Part shown: in pieces, positions 33,901 through 44,519 of the stretch | Numbering within the stretch: the first letter of the stretch is position 1 | How the letters are laid out: each line of letters begins with the position of its first letter | Assembly: GCF_030435805.1 (NCBI RefSeq) | Contig: NC_081305.1 | Coordinates: forward strand, 54,160,001-54,224,000 | Length of the DNA stretch: 64,000 nt | DNA from: Mustela lutreola | Taxonomy: Eukaryota > Chordata > Mammalia > Carnivora > Mustelidae | Reading direction: 5' to 3' | Notes under the pieces: generated by a model | Databases searched by the model: none | What the model was told of the DNA's origin: nothing | Seen by the model: the letters and a program-made list of their open reading frames with translations, nothing else | Position numbers and translations under genes: made by a program

Positions 33901-36635
33901 GGGGAGAGACACGGTTCAACCCATGACAACATCCACAGAGAAACAGCCAGCAATTTTTTTTCTCACTGACATTCACACAAGGCAAAAGAATGCATTTTGC
34001 AAAGATCCAGACTTTTTATTTTTCGGGGGCAGGATCCAGGCTCTGTCCCAGGGTTGCAGGTGTCCTGGGTCCTCCAAGAGCCAGTATGGTCAAGCAGATC
34101 AGAACAAGGGCTTTGATGCTTGGGTGTCAACGCCAGTCCCACTGCCAATTAGGGCACCCTGGATAAGTCACTTTACCTCTCTGAGCTTCAGTTTCTTCAC
34201 CTGAAAAACGGGGATTAAAAATAGTACATACAGCATAGGGCCCTTGGAAGGAATGAACAGGCTCATTCAAGGAATGCGTGTCTGACACGTATTTGGTAGC
34301 TGCTAAATGAAGGATGAAATCTTACCGATTATTCCCAGAGCATGTCCTAAAGGGTCAGCTCAGTGCCAAGCACAACGTTCCAGGCTCCAGGCTCCACGTT
34401 CATTCACTCAGCATGTGCCCTGAGCCCCCACTATGTGCCAGGCACCCGTGCATGAGGAAGTGAATGAGGAAGCAAGACCTTTGTCCTCAGAAAACTGGGC
34501 GATCAGCAGGGAAAGACAGATATAAACAAGTTAAAAATAAATAAATAGGTCATTTTCAAGTATGGGCAGTGGTTATCTGGGAAGTGAAAGCGAGCGATGG
34601 GAGAGAGGACAGGAAGTGAGTGGCAGGCAGATAGCGGGGAATCAACACTGATTCATTACTCATCCATCCATCCATCCATCCATCCAACGAATATCTCTCC
34701 AGGCCCATTTGCAAACCAGTCTTGTGCTGGGAGTATTCCCAAGGTAGAAACCTGGCCTCAGGGAGCAATCGGACTGGAAGGGGGAACAAGCCAAGAGCCA
34801 CAGCCCCAAGAGCCACAGCCAGGAGCAGGGGGTGAGGACGATACCTGAGGGGTGAAAGGGTGCTTCCCAGAGGGGATTTGGGAGCTGGGCTGTGGAAGAT
34901 GATTAGGGGCTTGCAGGTAAAGAGAGGGACTGCAGAGGTGAGGGAGGAGCTGGGTCAGGGACAGAGAGGTAGGCCTCCTGGGCTGGGGGAGGCGCGGGAG
35001 TGACCGATCGGTGCTACCACAGCTTATTGGAATGCCACCCGGGCCTTCATGATCCTGTCCTCCCTGTGTGCCACCTCGGGCATCATCATGGGCATCCTGG
35101 CCTTCGCTCAGCAACCCACCTTCACCCGCCTCTCCCGGCCCTTCTCTGCCGGCATCATGTTTTTCGCCTCCAGTGAGTGGACCCAACTTCCCCATCTCCC
35201 CACTCCCACCCCCAGCTTCCCAGCCCATTTCCATCCCCAGCCCCATTCCTCATTCTCAGCTCCATGGCCAACCTAGTCTCCCCCCGACCCCAACCCCAAC
35301 TCCAAGACTGGTTCTAAAAGCCTAATGCCAGCCTCTTATATCAGTTGCTGTCCGGTCGCCCGGTGCAGGCACTAACTTCCCCCCGCCCCCACCCCGCCAG
35401 GTTTAAGGGTGCGATTCCTAACAAGGCTGCTCCTACTTCAGTTGCAAGAGGGGTCCTCAGGTCATCTGCACTTTTGACCCACTGGCTGCGGGTTCGGGGG
35501 TCCCCAGAACCCAGTCATGTTCAAAGATTTGCCAGAAGTCACCAAACTCCAGAAAGCACTATACTTACAATTACAGATTTATTATAAAGGCTACACCTCA
35601 GCACCAGCTAAATCGAGAGAAGCACAGGGTGAAACCTGAGAGGGTCTTGAAGGCTGAGCTTCTGCATCCTTCCCCCACGGCATCCCACTGAGTGCCTCAC
35701 CAGCCAGGAAACTCTGGCACACTTGTCATGTCTGGAGTTCCTGCTGGGGTTTCATTACCAAGGCCCTATTGTGTCATTGACCCTGTGCCTGAACTTGGTC
35801 TCTAGCTACCTTCCCCAGAAGGTGGTCCGATACCAAGTGGCTCACAGCCCCTGGTGGCTGCTCTGTTCCTGGGGCTGGTCCTTCTGGGGACCAGGTCCTA
35901 CCTATTGTCATCTCAGCTCATCAATAAAAACCCAAGAGGCTCAGCAGTAACAAAGACACTCCTATCACTCGGGAAATTCCAGGGATTTAGCGTCTCTGTC
36001 CCAGCCCCAAACCAGCCCCAGTCAAATTCCTTATTACACAGCACAGCCCCGTCCCATCCCCACCTGACCCCTACTCCCCGGGCACCCTCCCCCTTTCCCC
36101 TTCCCACTCCTCCCCGGCCTTTCCCCTTCCTCTATCTAACTCCCACCCCCATCTGCAAACCCCACCCCTACCCCCTTTCCTACCCACCTCCCCCCATCCT
36201 CTCCCCTTAGCCTTTTTTGTCCTGTTGGCCTTGGCCATTTACACTGGAGTCACTGTCAGCTTCCTTGGTCGCCGCTTTGGGGACTGGCGCTTTTCCTGGT
36301 CTTACATCCTGGGCTGGGTGGCCTTGCTCATGGCCTTCTTCGCAGGTATGAGGGTTTGGGGGTGGGAAGGTCAGTGTCTGTGGCAGAGTGGGCAGCACTT
36401 CAGAGGGCCAGATGATGGGGTGTCCCACATGGGCCCCCCAGCACTGAGCCAGGAGACAGAATCGAGATGCTGCAGACACCCAGGAAGAAAGGGAGTGCTG
36501 TTTTGGGGTCTTGGGCTAGGAGCCCAGGTTAGGAGGACTTGGGGGGGGGCCAATGGGATCTCTTCTCATGCAGGGATTTTCTACATGTGTGCCTACCGGA
36601 TGCATGAATGTCGGCGCCTGTCTGCTCCCCGCTGA
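30931..36635 (+). CDS. LIM2: LIM2, lens fibre intrinsic membrane protein MP20
   Basis: Coding exons: 30931-31105, 35023-35172, 36211-36345, 36574-36635, all introns phase 1, total 522 nt = 173 residues, the same length as human. It is a four-transmembrane PMP22/claudin-fold protein. The first loop has the claudin signature GLW..C....C (GLWRYCLGNKC). The start MYSFMGGGLFCAWVGTILL and the end CAYRMHECRRLSAPR match human almost residue for residue. In lens fibre cells MP20 is an abundant membrane protein of cell junctions, and human mutations cause cataract. Intron 1 is 3.9 kb and holds a CAN SINE pair, an AT-rich tract, an MLT1 LTR and MIR/L2 relics; intron 2 holds an LTR copy. A donor-like site at 30604/30605 suggests a non-coding first exon upstream. 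Poly-A signal AATAAA at 36903-36908. Confidence 0.97.
31503..31700 (-). mobile_element. CAN SINE in LIM2 intron 1
   Basis: Reverse copy; its T run and AAGATTTT start are duplicated just upstream (31465-31490). Confidence 0.92.
31740..32180. repeat. AT-rich tract with TA and GAT/TAG runs, LIM2 intron 1
   Basis: About 440 bases of mainly TATA/ATAT DNA ending in AGTAGTAGTAGTAATAATAA and (GAT)n. Confidence 0.9.
32293..32521 (+). mobile_element. CAN SINE in LIM2 intron 1
   Basis: Forward copy ending in (CAA)n and an (A)nC tail. Confidence 0.92.
33450..33930 (-). mobile_element. MLT1-type solo LTR (ERVL-MaLR fossil), LIM2 intron 1
   Basis: GTAGTTTCCTGGGGCTGCCGT, then TCTCACAGCTCTGGAGGCTG, and near the end ACGAATTTGGGGG. 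Reverse orientation, ancient. Confidence 0.65.
34075..34330 (+). mobile_element. MIR relic, LIM2 intron 1
   Basis: GATAAGTCACTTTACCTCTC, AGCTTCAGTTTCTTCACCTG and AAACGGGGATTAAAAATAGT are the MIR core. Confidence 0.75.
34380..34560 (+). mobile_element. Ancient MIR/L2-type repeat, LIM2 intron 1
   Basis: TTCATTCACTCAGCATGTGCC, CACTATGTGCCAGGCAC and AGACAGATATAAACAAGTT resemble an ancient L2-type 3' end. Confidence 0.5.
34664..34686. repeat. (ATCC)n microsatellite
   Basis: Six units of CATC in LIM2 intron 1. Confidence 0.9.
35330..35995 (-). mobile_element. LTR-type fossil, copy C, LIM2 intron 2
   Basis: Related in layout to copies A, B and D (TTTATTATAAAGGCTACACC, CTATCACTCGGGAAATTCC) but more diverged, perhaps another subfamily. 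Confidence 0.45.
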
Positions 36636-36902
36636 GCCCAATGTACCCCCAACTTCATCTGGAGGTTAAATAGGACCACAGAAAAGGAGGGGGAAGGTCT
36701 AGAGGCCTGAAGTTCTGGTTCCTGTGGGCAGGAGGGGGCTCAATCGTGGACTCTGGGCAGAGGCCTCTGACTCCTGTGTCCCAAGGGGGAGGGAGGAAGA
36801 ATGGGGCCTGGTGGGAGGCAGTTGAGAAGACCCAAGGCCCAGCCCATGAAGGGGGGGTGTTAGAGAAATGGGATCTCCATTAGAGCGACTTTTTGAGAAT
36901 CT

Positions 36903-36908
36903 AATAAA
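36903..36908 (+). promoter_or_regulatory. LIM2 polyadenylation signal AATAAA
   Basis: AATAAA lies 268 bases past the LIM2 stop, followed by a GT-rich stretch. It is the first canonical signal after the gene. Confidence 0.7.
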
Positions 36909-37104
36909 ACTGATGTGAAACTACTAAGGTGTGGTCCTTGAGGGGTTGGGGTGATGAGAAACAGGTGTGAGTGGTGGACAGGGTGGGGGTGTCTGGAGGA
37001 CTGCAGGCCAACCTGCTCAGTCTCTGTAAGGATGGGGACAGACATGAACCACAGAGTTCCCACCCAGGGGTTAACTACGACTTCTAGGAAACAGATGTGT
37101 AGGT

Positions 37105-37870
37105 CCAATTCTGTATTTTTTTTTTCCTAATTCCACATCACCAAGCAGCTCAGTTCTTACACTCTCTATAAGAAGGTATTGTCAGATCCCACAAGTGAAG
37201 GACTCAGTCCTAAAGTCTGCCCCCCACCCCTACCTCAGATGCCCTCACAAGTGCAGCTTGTCACCTGGGCTTCTGGTCAACCAGCAGTAGTGTGGAGGTT
37301 TCCATGACTCACTCTTTGGGTTTGAATAATTTGCTAGAGTGGCTCCCAGAACTCGAAGGAAGATTCCACTTACTAGATCACCCGTTTACTATAAAAGGAT
37401 ATAACTCAGGTACAGCCAGATGGAAGGGACCCACAGGGCAAGGTATGGGAAAGGGGCAAGGGGCTTCTGTGCCCTTTTCAGGGGGCCACTCTCTCTATTA
37501 CGCACACATTCACCAACCTGGAAGTTCTCTGAACCCAGTCTTTTTGGGTTTTCATGGTGGCTTCATTACACAGGCATCCTGAGTGTACCACTGGCCACTG
37601 GTGACTACTCAGTCTTCAGCCCCTCCCTACCCAGGTTGGGGGCTGGGACTGAAAGTTCCAACCCTCCAGACACCTGGCTGGTTCCCCCGGCAACCTGACC
37701 TTACCTTCCAGTGCTTTGCCACCACCTCCCTGCCCCCAGTTGCCTCATTAACCATTAAGGTAGCAAGGCCCTCGTTGCCTATGAAATACCAAGGCTTTTA
37801 GCAGCTTCATGTCAGGAACAGTACAAAGAACAAATATGTGTTTCTTATGAATCATAATATCAGTGGGATA
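37105..37870 (-). mobile_element. LTR-type fossil, copy D
   Basis: The best-kept copy: GTCAGATCCCACAAGTGAAGG, TTACTATAAAAGGATATAAC, CACCAACCTGGAAGTTCTC, TTTTTGGGTTTTCATGG. Same orientation as A and B. Confidence 0.65.
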
Positions 37871-37879
37871 ATACGATAA

Positions 37880-38760
37880 ATGAAAAGGTCTGTGAAAAAA
37901 ACCACCTGACTGCTCACACCATCTCCAGTCAGCATTCCTCACAGCCCCTCCCCTCCCTGGATGGACCCCACACCTAGAAGCGCCAGATCTCTGATCCACA
38001 CCCTATCCTGACTCTTCACATACCATTCATGACCTTGACCTTCTCATTCACTCGCTCATTACTTCATTCAATAAGCTGTGCCCAACTGCCGTGAGATTTA
38101 CTAATATCTACCATAAATTAATAAGACTATTTAGCAAGGCCCATTCTAATAATAAGAATATTAATTACAGTCTATGCTAAAACTGTCATATGAACAGAGA
38201 CCTACTCCCTAGAAATATTTATTGGGGACTTCACAAATAACAATAGTTCTGTATTTATAGAGGCTTCCTCTACTAATAATGGCAATTGAGGCCTTCTCTA
38301 ATGGTAATTTATTGAGGCCTATTTAAGGAGACATATTTATTGAGGCTTATTCCAGGAATCATATTTATAGGAGTTTATTCTAGCAATAATAATGATGTGG
38401 TAATTCCAGACTCATCTCCAGTGTCCACTTGAAAAGAAGAGGCATCTCAAATCTCAGGTGTCCTGGTCTCTCCCACATCCCATACCAACTCCTCCCATAT
38501 CTCCCCATCTTGCCTCATTGTCATCCAGCTGCTCCTGCCAAGAGTCCTGGGATCATCAGCAGCTGCTTTACTGCGTCCCACACCTGATTCACTGGCAAGC
38601 GGCATTGGCTCTACCTTAAAACTGTGTCCAGGTTCCTTGATCACCCAGTTAGGACTCATATCTTGTTTCACCTGGCTTATGGCCTCAGTCTCCTAACCAG
38701 CTCTGCCCCTCCTCCTGTCCCCCACCCCCCGCCTGCCTCCATAGTCCATTCTCTACAGTG
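37880..38760. other. Intergenic stretch, mostly unrecognised AT-rich DNA
   Basis: AT-rich DNA with repeated TTTATTGAGGC-type words (38219-38345), then a possible L2 relic at 38440-38700. No gene seen. Confidence 0.4.
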
Positions 38761-38768
38761 TGTGTGTG

Positions 38769-39310
38769 TGGGGGGGGGGGGATGAAATAGGTGGGATTGA
38801 GATGAATATGAGTAGGGCTGAGGTCGGAATTATAAAGGGTGGGACAGAGCAGGAGGAAGGTTGGGGTGGCGCTGGAAGTGTGATCTGGTGTGAAGTTCCA
38901 AACAAGGTTAGCATTAAGTCTCAGAATGAGGATGGGTTTGTGTTTGGGGCTGAACTTGGATTTGGACATGGGGTTGGGGCTGAGTTTGTGAATAAGAGGA
39001 TGGAGGTCAGGTTAGTTTGGAGGATGGGGTTAAATTAGAGGCTGGAGCTGGGGTTAAGGAGTGGGTTGTATTGGGGGTTGGGGATGGGACTGGGTTTAGA
39101 GCCGGTCTTGGCAATGAAAATAGGGTTTGGTTTAGGAATCAGGACGGGGTTGAATTTGTGGGTAGAGCTGGGTTATGGACAGGGTTGGGTTTGGTTTGGA
39201 GATGAGGTTAGGGATGGGGCTGAGTTTGGGGTTAGGTCTGGGGATGATACTGGGGTTGTGTTGGAGGACAGGGGTGGAGTTAAGGATGGGGTAGAGATTG
39301 CAGGTGACCT
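38769..39310. repeat. Degenerate GGGGTT-type G-rich tract
   Basis: A run of G, then about 500 bases of loosely repeated GGGGTTG, GGGATGG and GGGCTGAGTTTG words with a rough 6-base rhythm on the + strand. No exact unit. Confidence 0.7.
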
Positions 39311-39635
39311 CTGGGCTCTGACACTCCCTTGGCCGGGATTCCTGAAGCCTGTCCACTGCTCTCCACTAGAGGTACACATACCGCCATTTTTGCGTCGGTG
39401 CCCCTGCTCCTTATGACCCGAATCTGCCCCTGAAAGCCTGCATTCGTGAGCACGTGCTCAGGACTGGCCAGTTACCTTGGTGGTGAGGGTCTGGGTGAGA
39501 GATGGGGGGCCTGCAAACTGGAGATTCCAGTAATGGAAGAGGCCCTGGCCTCTTGAGTCCCTCTGAGTCTCCCCTTTACCGGCTGCTGTGGGACTGCTGG
39601 CTCGTGTCATCTTTGTGACAGAGGTCTTCTTCTAG

Positions 39636-39716
39636 GCCATTCCCTTGGTTTGGAAGTCACATGAGCCTGCACCTTCCACCTGGGCTGCGACACCTTCGCC
39701 TTCTTCCTGCTCATCG
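39636..39716 (+). pseudogene. Possible decayed exon of a claudin-like gene
   Basis: An 81-nt exon-like piece has a good acceptor (GTCTTCTTCTAG) and donor (ATCG, then GTGAGG), phase 1 at both ends, as in the neighbouring LIM2, NKG7 and CLDND2 exons. In that phase it reads CTFHLGCDTFAFFLLIG at its end, a membrane-helix-like run ending in the G that also ends LIM2 exon 3, NKG7 exon 2 and CLDND2 exon 3, but a TGA lies upstream in the same exon (39662-39664). A second helix-like peptide, TAIFASVPLLLMTRIC, can be read at about 39372-39420. The parent gene is not recognised. Chance is not excluded. Confidence 0.25.
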
Positions 39717-40571
39717 GTGAGGTGAGGCTCTGTCTAGGACCTATTGCCGGGATGGGAAGAGGAGGCTAGTGCTGGGAGGGTGGGACAGTCCTGTGTGCCC
39801 ACCTCTGCCCCTGAGACACCCTGATCCTGCAATGAGGCCCTGCTCAAGTCAGAGCTGTCTGCGAACTCTTATCAGAGGATGATGTGGACATGTCTTGCTC
39901 TCCACAGACTTGCAGGATTGTGATCCTCCACCATTGGTTGCCTTTGGGATAAGCTCCAGGCAGGGATCCAGGACTCCCTGCCTCCTGCTCAGGACACGAG
40001 ACCAGGCCTCCAGCCCTCTTTTCCTTCAGCTGCAAGAACCTAGTCTCCAGCCCCCCTCCTTCTGTGGACACACTAGAGTTGGGGCCTCCCTCTTCCAGAA
40101 TGGAAGGTTACAGAACCGACAGGAGAGCATGACACAACCACCAACTGTCCCCTTTGGCCACATCCCCCTGTTTAGCTCACACCCTGGTCTCATCTACCAC
40201 CTCCCACCCTGGGGCCCCCAAGCCTCTTTCACACCTCTTCCAGGAAGTCTCCTCTGATGTTGAGGGTTCCAAGGTGGGAGGTATAGAACCTAAAGCAGAG
40301 GCAAGCTCTGAACCACCACCAAACCACTGATGATGTGACACCCTCCCCACCACATGCTGTGAGGGGAACCCAACCTATGTGGGGGGAGGAAGCTGTCAAG
40401 GCAACCGGGAAGGGGGGGTACAGGGCAAGACTCATCAACCCGGAACTGTGTGAAACCAAACGGCCTGGTTTTAAAATCTTAAAGGCTTCTCTTTCTTGAT
40501 CTCAGAGGGCCCAAGAGTCCAGATCACTGGCCCCTTCATCCGCAGGACCTGGACGCCCAGGACTCACTTCG

Positions 40572-41326
40572 ATGGAGCTCTGTCGGTCTTTGGGCCTCCT
40601 CACTGGCTCCCTGGCCTTGGTGACCATCCTGATTGCTCTGAGCACGGATTTCTGGTTCGTGGCCATGGGGCCCACCTTCTCGTCTCACTCGGGGCTCTGG
40701 CCAGAGAAGTCTAACAGTGAGGTACCAGGTAAGGGACAGTGGTGTTTCCTATTGCGGGTGGTGGGCTGCCCAAGGAAGGGCAGACACTGAAGTCTTACCT
40801 CGGGGCAGGCTACATCCGCGCGACGCAGAGCCTCAGCATTCTGGCTGCACTGTCGGCGCTGGTGTCGGTGATCTTCCTGATCTTGTCCTACGTCCCCTCA
40901 CTGTCCATTCGAGGCTACGGGCCCCTCTCCTCCTCTATCATGGCTTTTGCTGCAGGTAGGCTCCGGGCTGCACTTGGGCTCTGGGGACTGGTGAGTTTCT
41001 GCAGAGGGTCTGAGCCCTCTCTCATCTTCATCCCCAGCCATTTTTGCTGTGGTGGCCATGGCGGTCTATACCAGCGAGCGGTGGAACCAGCCTCAACACC
41101 CTCAGATCCAGACCTTCTTCTCCTGGTCGTTCTACCTGGGCTGGGTTTCAGCTGTCCTCTGTCTCTGTACAGGTGACTACTGCTCCGGGACCTGGAGAGG
41201 CTTGCTGGGGGCTCTGAGAGAGCAGGGTGGGGGCTAATGTTAACCTCTCTTTGCTCCCCCCTCCCAGGCAGCCTGAGTCTGCATGCTCACTGTAGTGGCC
41301 CCCAGTCTGGCTATGAGACCTTGTAA
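40572..41326 (+). CDS. NKG7: NKG7, natural killer cell granule protein 7
   Basis: Coding exons: 40572-40728, 40809-40955, 41038-41172, 41268-41326; all introns phase 1; 498 nt = 165 residues, the human length. It is a four-transmembrane claudin-fold protein of cytotoxic granule membranes in NK and CD8 T cells, needed for efficient granule release. N-terminus MELCRSLGLLTGSL and C-terminus SGYETL match human. Exon 3 carries VVAMAVYTSERWNQP, then FFSWSFYLGW, the motif shared with LIM2 and CLDND2. Introns are compact (80-95 bases). At the exon 1 end two donors overlap (GTACCAG after 40720 and GTAAGG after 40728); the second has better consensus and gives the human-like join. No repeats lie in the gene. 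Confidence 0.97.
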
Positions 41327-41329
41327 GCC

Positions 41330-43270
41330 AGAGGTGAGTCGGGCAGGATAAAGCATTGTTCGGGGAAGACCTCGTCAGGAGCCACAGGCACCCACAGCCC
41401 TCCTCCTAGCCCCTACCCCAGCCCTCCCACAACCCCGCTGTTTGTTTCTTCGTCCATTCAACAACAATTTGCTGAGATCTGGTTATTCTGAGATTAATTC
41501 AGCCAAGACATAAGCTGAGGGCAGGGCAGCTCCCTGGTGGGCGACCCCAGGAGCCCAGGAAGGAGTCAGAACCCCTGTGTGCCCTCAGGCAGCCCCCACG
41601 CATGGATGGGCACAGATGGGCATGGAGCTGGGGCTGGTGCGGCCCCATGTCGGCTCCCTTCTCCGGTCCTTGTCTTTCTCCCTGTTTCTACCTTGAGACC
41701 CTGTCTTTTCTCTTTCCTCCTTTGTCTTTCCCACTCTGGTGCTTTTACCTTCTCACTCCCTCTCTGATTTTGTCACCCTTGTCTTCACTCTGGTCCTCCT
41801 CACTTACTTCATTAATTCATTTACTCCTTCAGCTGGCTTTTCCTGAGCTCCTCCTTTATCCTTGGTCTCACTGGGGATGCTGATGAGAGGCTGCCCCAGG
41901 CCCTGGCCACTGGGGGGCTGCAAGTCCAGTGGGGGAAGCAAGACAGCAGGCAGAGCCCAGGATGGTGGGGAGAAAGACTGACTCTGTCGGATGGGGTGGA
42001 GGGGAGCTTTCTGGGGGAAGGCTGTTCAGGGGCTTCTTGAGGGCCAAGGAAAGATCATCCAGACAGAGAGACGCAAAGGGGGAGGTGTGGAAAGGCTCAA
42101 AGTTTTCAGGGGATGGAGAAGGAGGTGGGAGCAACAGCCCCAATGGTCACAGTGACTCCCTCCTGAGGCCAGTGGGAAGCTAGGAGAAGGTTGTGAGCTG
42201 GGGAGGGTCAACGCCAGTTCCAGGTGCCAAGATTCCTCTGGGGCATGGAGGGAGGCCCAAAGGGAGAGAGGAGCTTGGCATCCAATGGGTGCGACTGGGA
42301 CCAGGGCGTGAGATGGGAAAGATGGAAGGAGCCAGATGCAGGGGGGCAGAAGGAACCAGACACAGGGATTCGGGGGCTTCGTGGATTGATGGGTCAGAGG
42401 GGGCAAGGACAGTGCCAAGGGATCTGGCACAGTCAACTGGGTGGGATGGCGGAGTCAGCCCCGGTTTGGTGGAAGATGCTGAGCTCAGTTGGGATGTGGT
42501 TGTCGGGGGTCTGGGACAGAGACTCGGTGAGGTTGCTCCTCTGGTGAGAAGGGGCAGGATGGAGGCTCCAGACCAACAGGCACGAAGTGGAGGGAGGAGG
42601 AGCAGGAGCTTGTATGGGAACCTAAGAGGGCACAGTCACAGAGACAGGGACCTGCAGAGCTTATGGAATCAAGGGAAGAGTTTTCACAAGGCTATGGTCT
42701 GTTATGCCATGGCCTTTTGGCTCTCCCCAGACCTGTTATCTGACTCTGAGCGGTCTCTCTGCTAGTAGAGTTGCTTAGGGTGTGTGTGTGTGTGTGTGTG
42801 TTGGGGGAGGTTTATCTCTTTAAATGACTGATGGGAGAGGGGATTTTAGAACTCCTCCTGTGTCACAGAGATGTGGTCTCCCTTCCCCCACCCTCTGGAC
42901 TCTGTGTCTAAGAAGCCCTGGGAGCTGAGTGTGAGTCACTTAGGTGGGTGTGTGCAGGGCGGGGGTGGGGGGTGGGGAGGAGGGCACTGGACAGACTATA
43001 GGGACATTCCTGGGGGCATGGAGATCTTCCAAAGACAGGGAGGTCTCTAAGCACTGATTCCTTGGGGGTAAGGTCTCAAGGCCCCCAGTAGGAGCAGTAG
43101 GCCATGAAGGTCTCTGGAAGGGCCTGAAGGAGGCAGCAGTGCTGGGGTGCAATCACACATGGAGGGACATGTGGGAGGGTGTCTCAAGGACTTGAAGGAC
43201 CCGGGAGAGGGGTCTGGGGACGAGAAGAGTATCAGCCAATCTTGCGTGTGTGGCCCTCCGCAGCAGCCGC
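41330..43270. other. Intergenic stretch between NKG7 and CLDND2
   Basis: No exon recognised. Holds a G-rich stretch (41880-42660), a (TG)n run at 42779-42801 and otherwise unique-looking DNA. No CAN SINE. Confidence 0.5.
42779..42801. repeat. (TG)n microsatellite
   Basis: About ten TG units. Confidence 0.9.
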
Positions 43271-43276
43271 GCTGGC

Positions 43277-44493
43277 ATGGGCGTGAAGCGGAGCCTCCAG
43301 AGCGGGGGCACCTTGCTAGGCTTCTTGGCCAAAATCCTCACGATTTTCTCCACTACCACCAACTACTGGATCCGCTACCCCGGGGGCCATAGTGGCTTGT
43401 GGCAGGAGTGTAATGGTGGCACCTGCTCTAACATCCCCTGCCAGAGGGAGGTCCGACCCGCCCAGATGTCCTCTACTGGTCAGACAGCCCCCAGCACAGA
43501 CCACAGATGGCTCAACAGCAGGACACATCCTGCCCACCAAACCCTTACCCCTTCCACTCCTGTCTCAGGCCCATCTGCTCCTCTGCGACAGAGACTACCA
43601 CCATCCCCCAACTCGGGACCCACTTCCCTCATGAAGTAACTTCCAAGTCCCCATCCAAACCATCAGCTCTGCTCCCAGCCCCTTACCGGCTGAGGCGGCC
43701 CCTCTCCCCAGCCATGCTGGCGGTGACAGGGGCGTGCATGGTGCTGGCGGCATCGGGTGTTTGGTGATGGGGCTGAGGATCCTATGCCACGAGGGCGACT
43801 CACGGGGCCAGACTACGAGCGGCATCTTCTTCCTCTACGGTGGGACGGCAGCGGGCCCACAGTCATAGGGTGGGCCTGGGGGTTGCAGGGGACAGGGGCC
43901 CAGGGGTCGCGGGGATGCGAGTGGGGACAGGGGCCAGAGACCCAGAGGAGGGGGCGTGGCTGAGGGAAAAGGACGTGGCCCTGGATGGGCATACTCTGGG
44001 TGGGGCCTGGGTGCGCCCCCCACCTCCCAGCCCAGGCGGAGCTCCCCTGGTGCGTGGAGCCCAGGCCTGCTGCTGCTGATTGCCTTGACAGGCTATACAG
44101 TGAAGAACGCGCGGAAGAACGATGTCTTCTTCTCGTGGTCCTGTTTTTCGGGGTGGCTGGCTTTACCCTTCTCTATTCTCGCGGGTAACCTGGACAGCGG
44201 GAAGAGGGTGGAGGACACTGCCCGGTGGACCCCCCCCCCGCCCCCCGCAGACTCCCAGCCGCCCTCCCAGGGACTCCTCACCAAACTCCGCTCCCGACAT
44301 CCGCAGAACCGGCAGGAGCACCCTTGGGGATCCAAGCCCCAGTCCCCGGGGCGCTCCCGGCCATCTGCCCCAGGACAAACCGTCTCCCAGGCTTCTGCCC
44401 TCCGTTCCCCTCCCGCCTGGCTTCTGCTTTCTGCTGGCGGACAGGGTCTTGCAGAGCACGGATGCCCTCAGTGGATTCCCCGTGTGCTTGTGA
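43277..44493 (+). pseudogene. CLDND2: CLDND2 (claudin domain containing 2), apparently inactivated
   Basis: Four exon-equivalents are clear by similarity to human CLDND2: 43277-43445, 43712-43839, 44065-44184, 44420-44493. Exon 1 is open from MGVKRSLQSGG to CSNIPCQ; exon 3 reads LLLLIALTGYTVKNA then FFSWSCFSGW; exon 4 reads GFCFLLADRVLQSTDA and ends FPVCL. Three defects: after exon 1 the expected donor GT at 43446-43447 reads GG; in exon 2 the reading frame changes between 43753 and 43767 (128 nt where phase and human length need 138, about 10 bases missing), so the first frame meets a stop; before exon 4 the acceptor AG at 44418-44419 reads TG. AATAAA follows at 44514. The human gene encodes a small four-transmembrane claudin-like protein of unsettled function. 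A sequencing artefact could explain one lesion but hardly all three. Confidence 0.85.
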
Positions 44494-44513
44494 CCGCGGC
44501 CTGCCTGGGGCAG

Positions 44514-44519
44514 AATAAA
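44514..44519 (+). promoter_or_regulatory. Relic polyadenylation signal of CLDND2
   Basis: AATAAA lies 21 bases past the CLDND2 stop, the compact spacing expected for this small gene. Confidence 0.6.

Noticed and set aside
41038-41172. A second claudin-domain gene overlapping NKG7 exon 3
   Set aside because: The motif FFSWSFYLGW belongs to NKG7 itself; the similarity to LIM2 and CLDND2 reflects common descent.
43441-43455. An alternative exon 1 donor for CLDND2 at 43450/43451 (GAG, then GTCCGA)
   Set aside because: Joining there to exon 2 at 43712 gives an early stop (CCA TGC TGG CGG TGA), so it does not rescue the gene.
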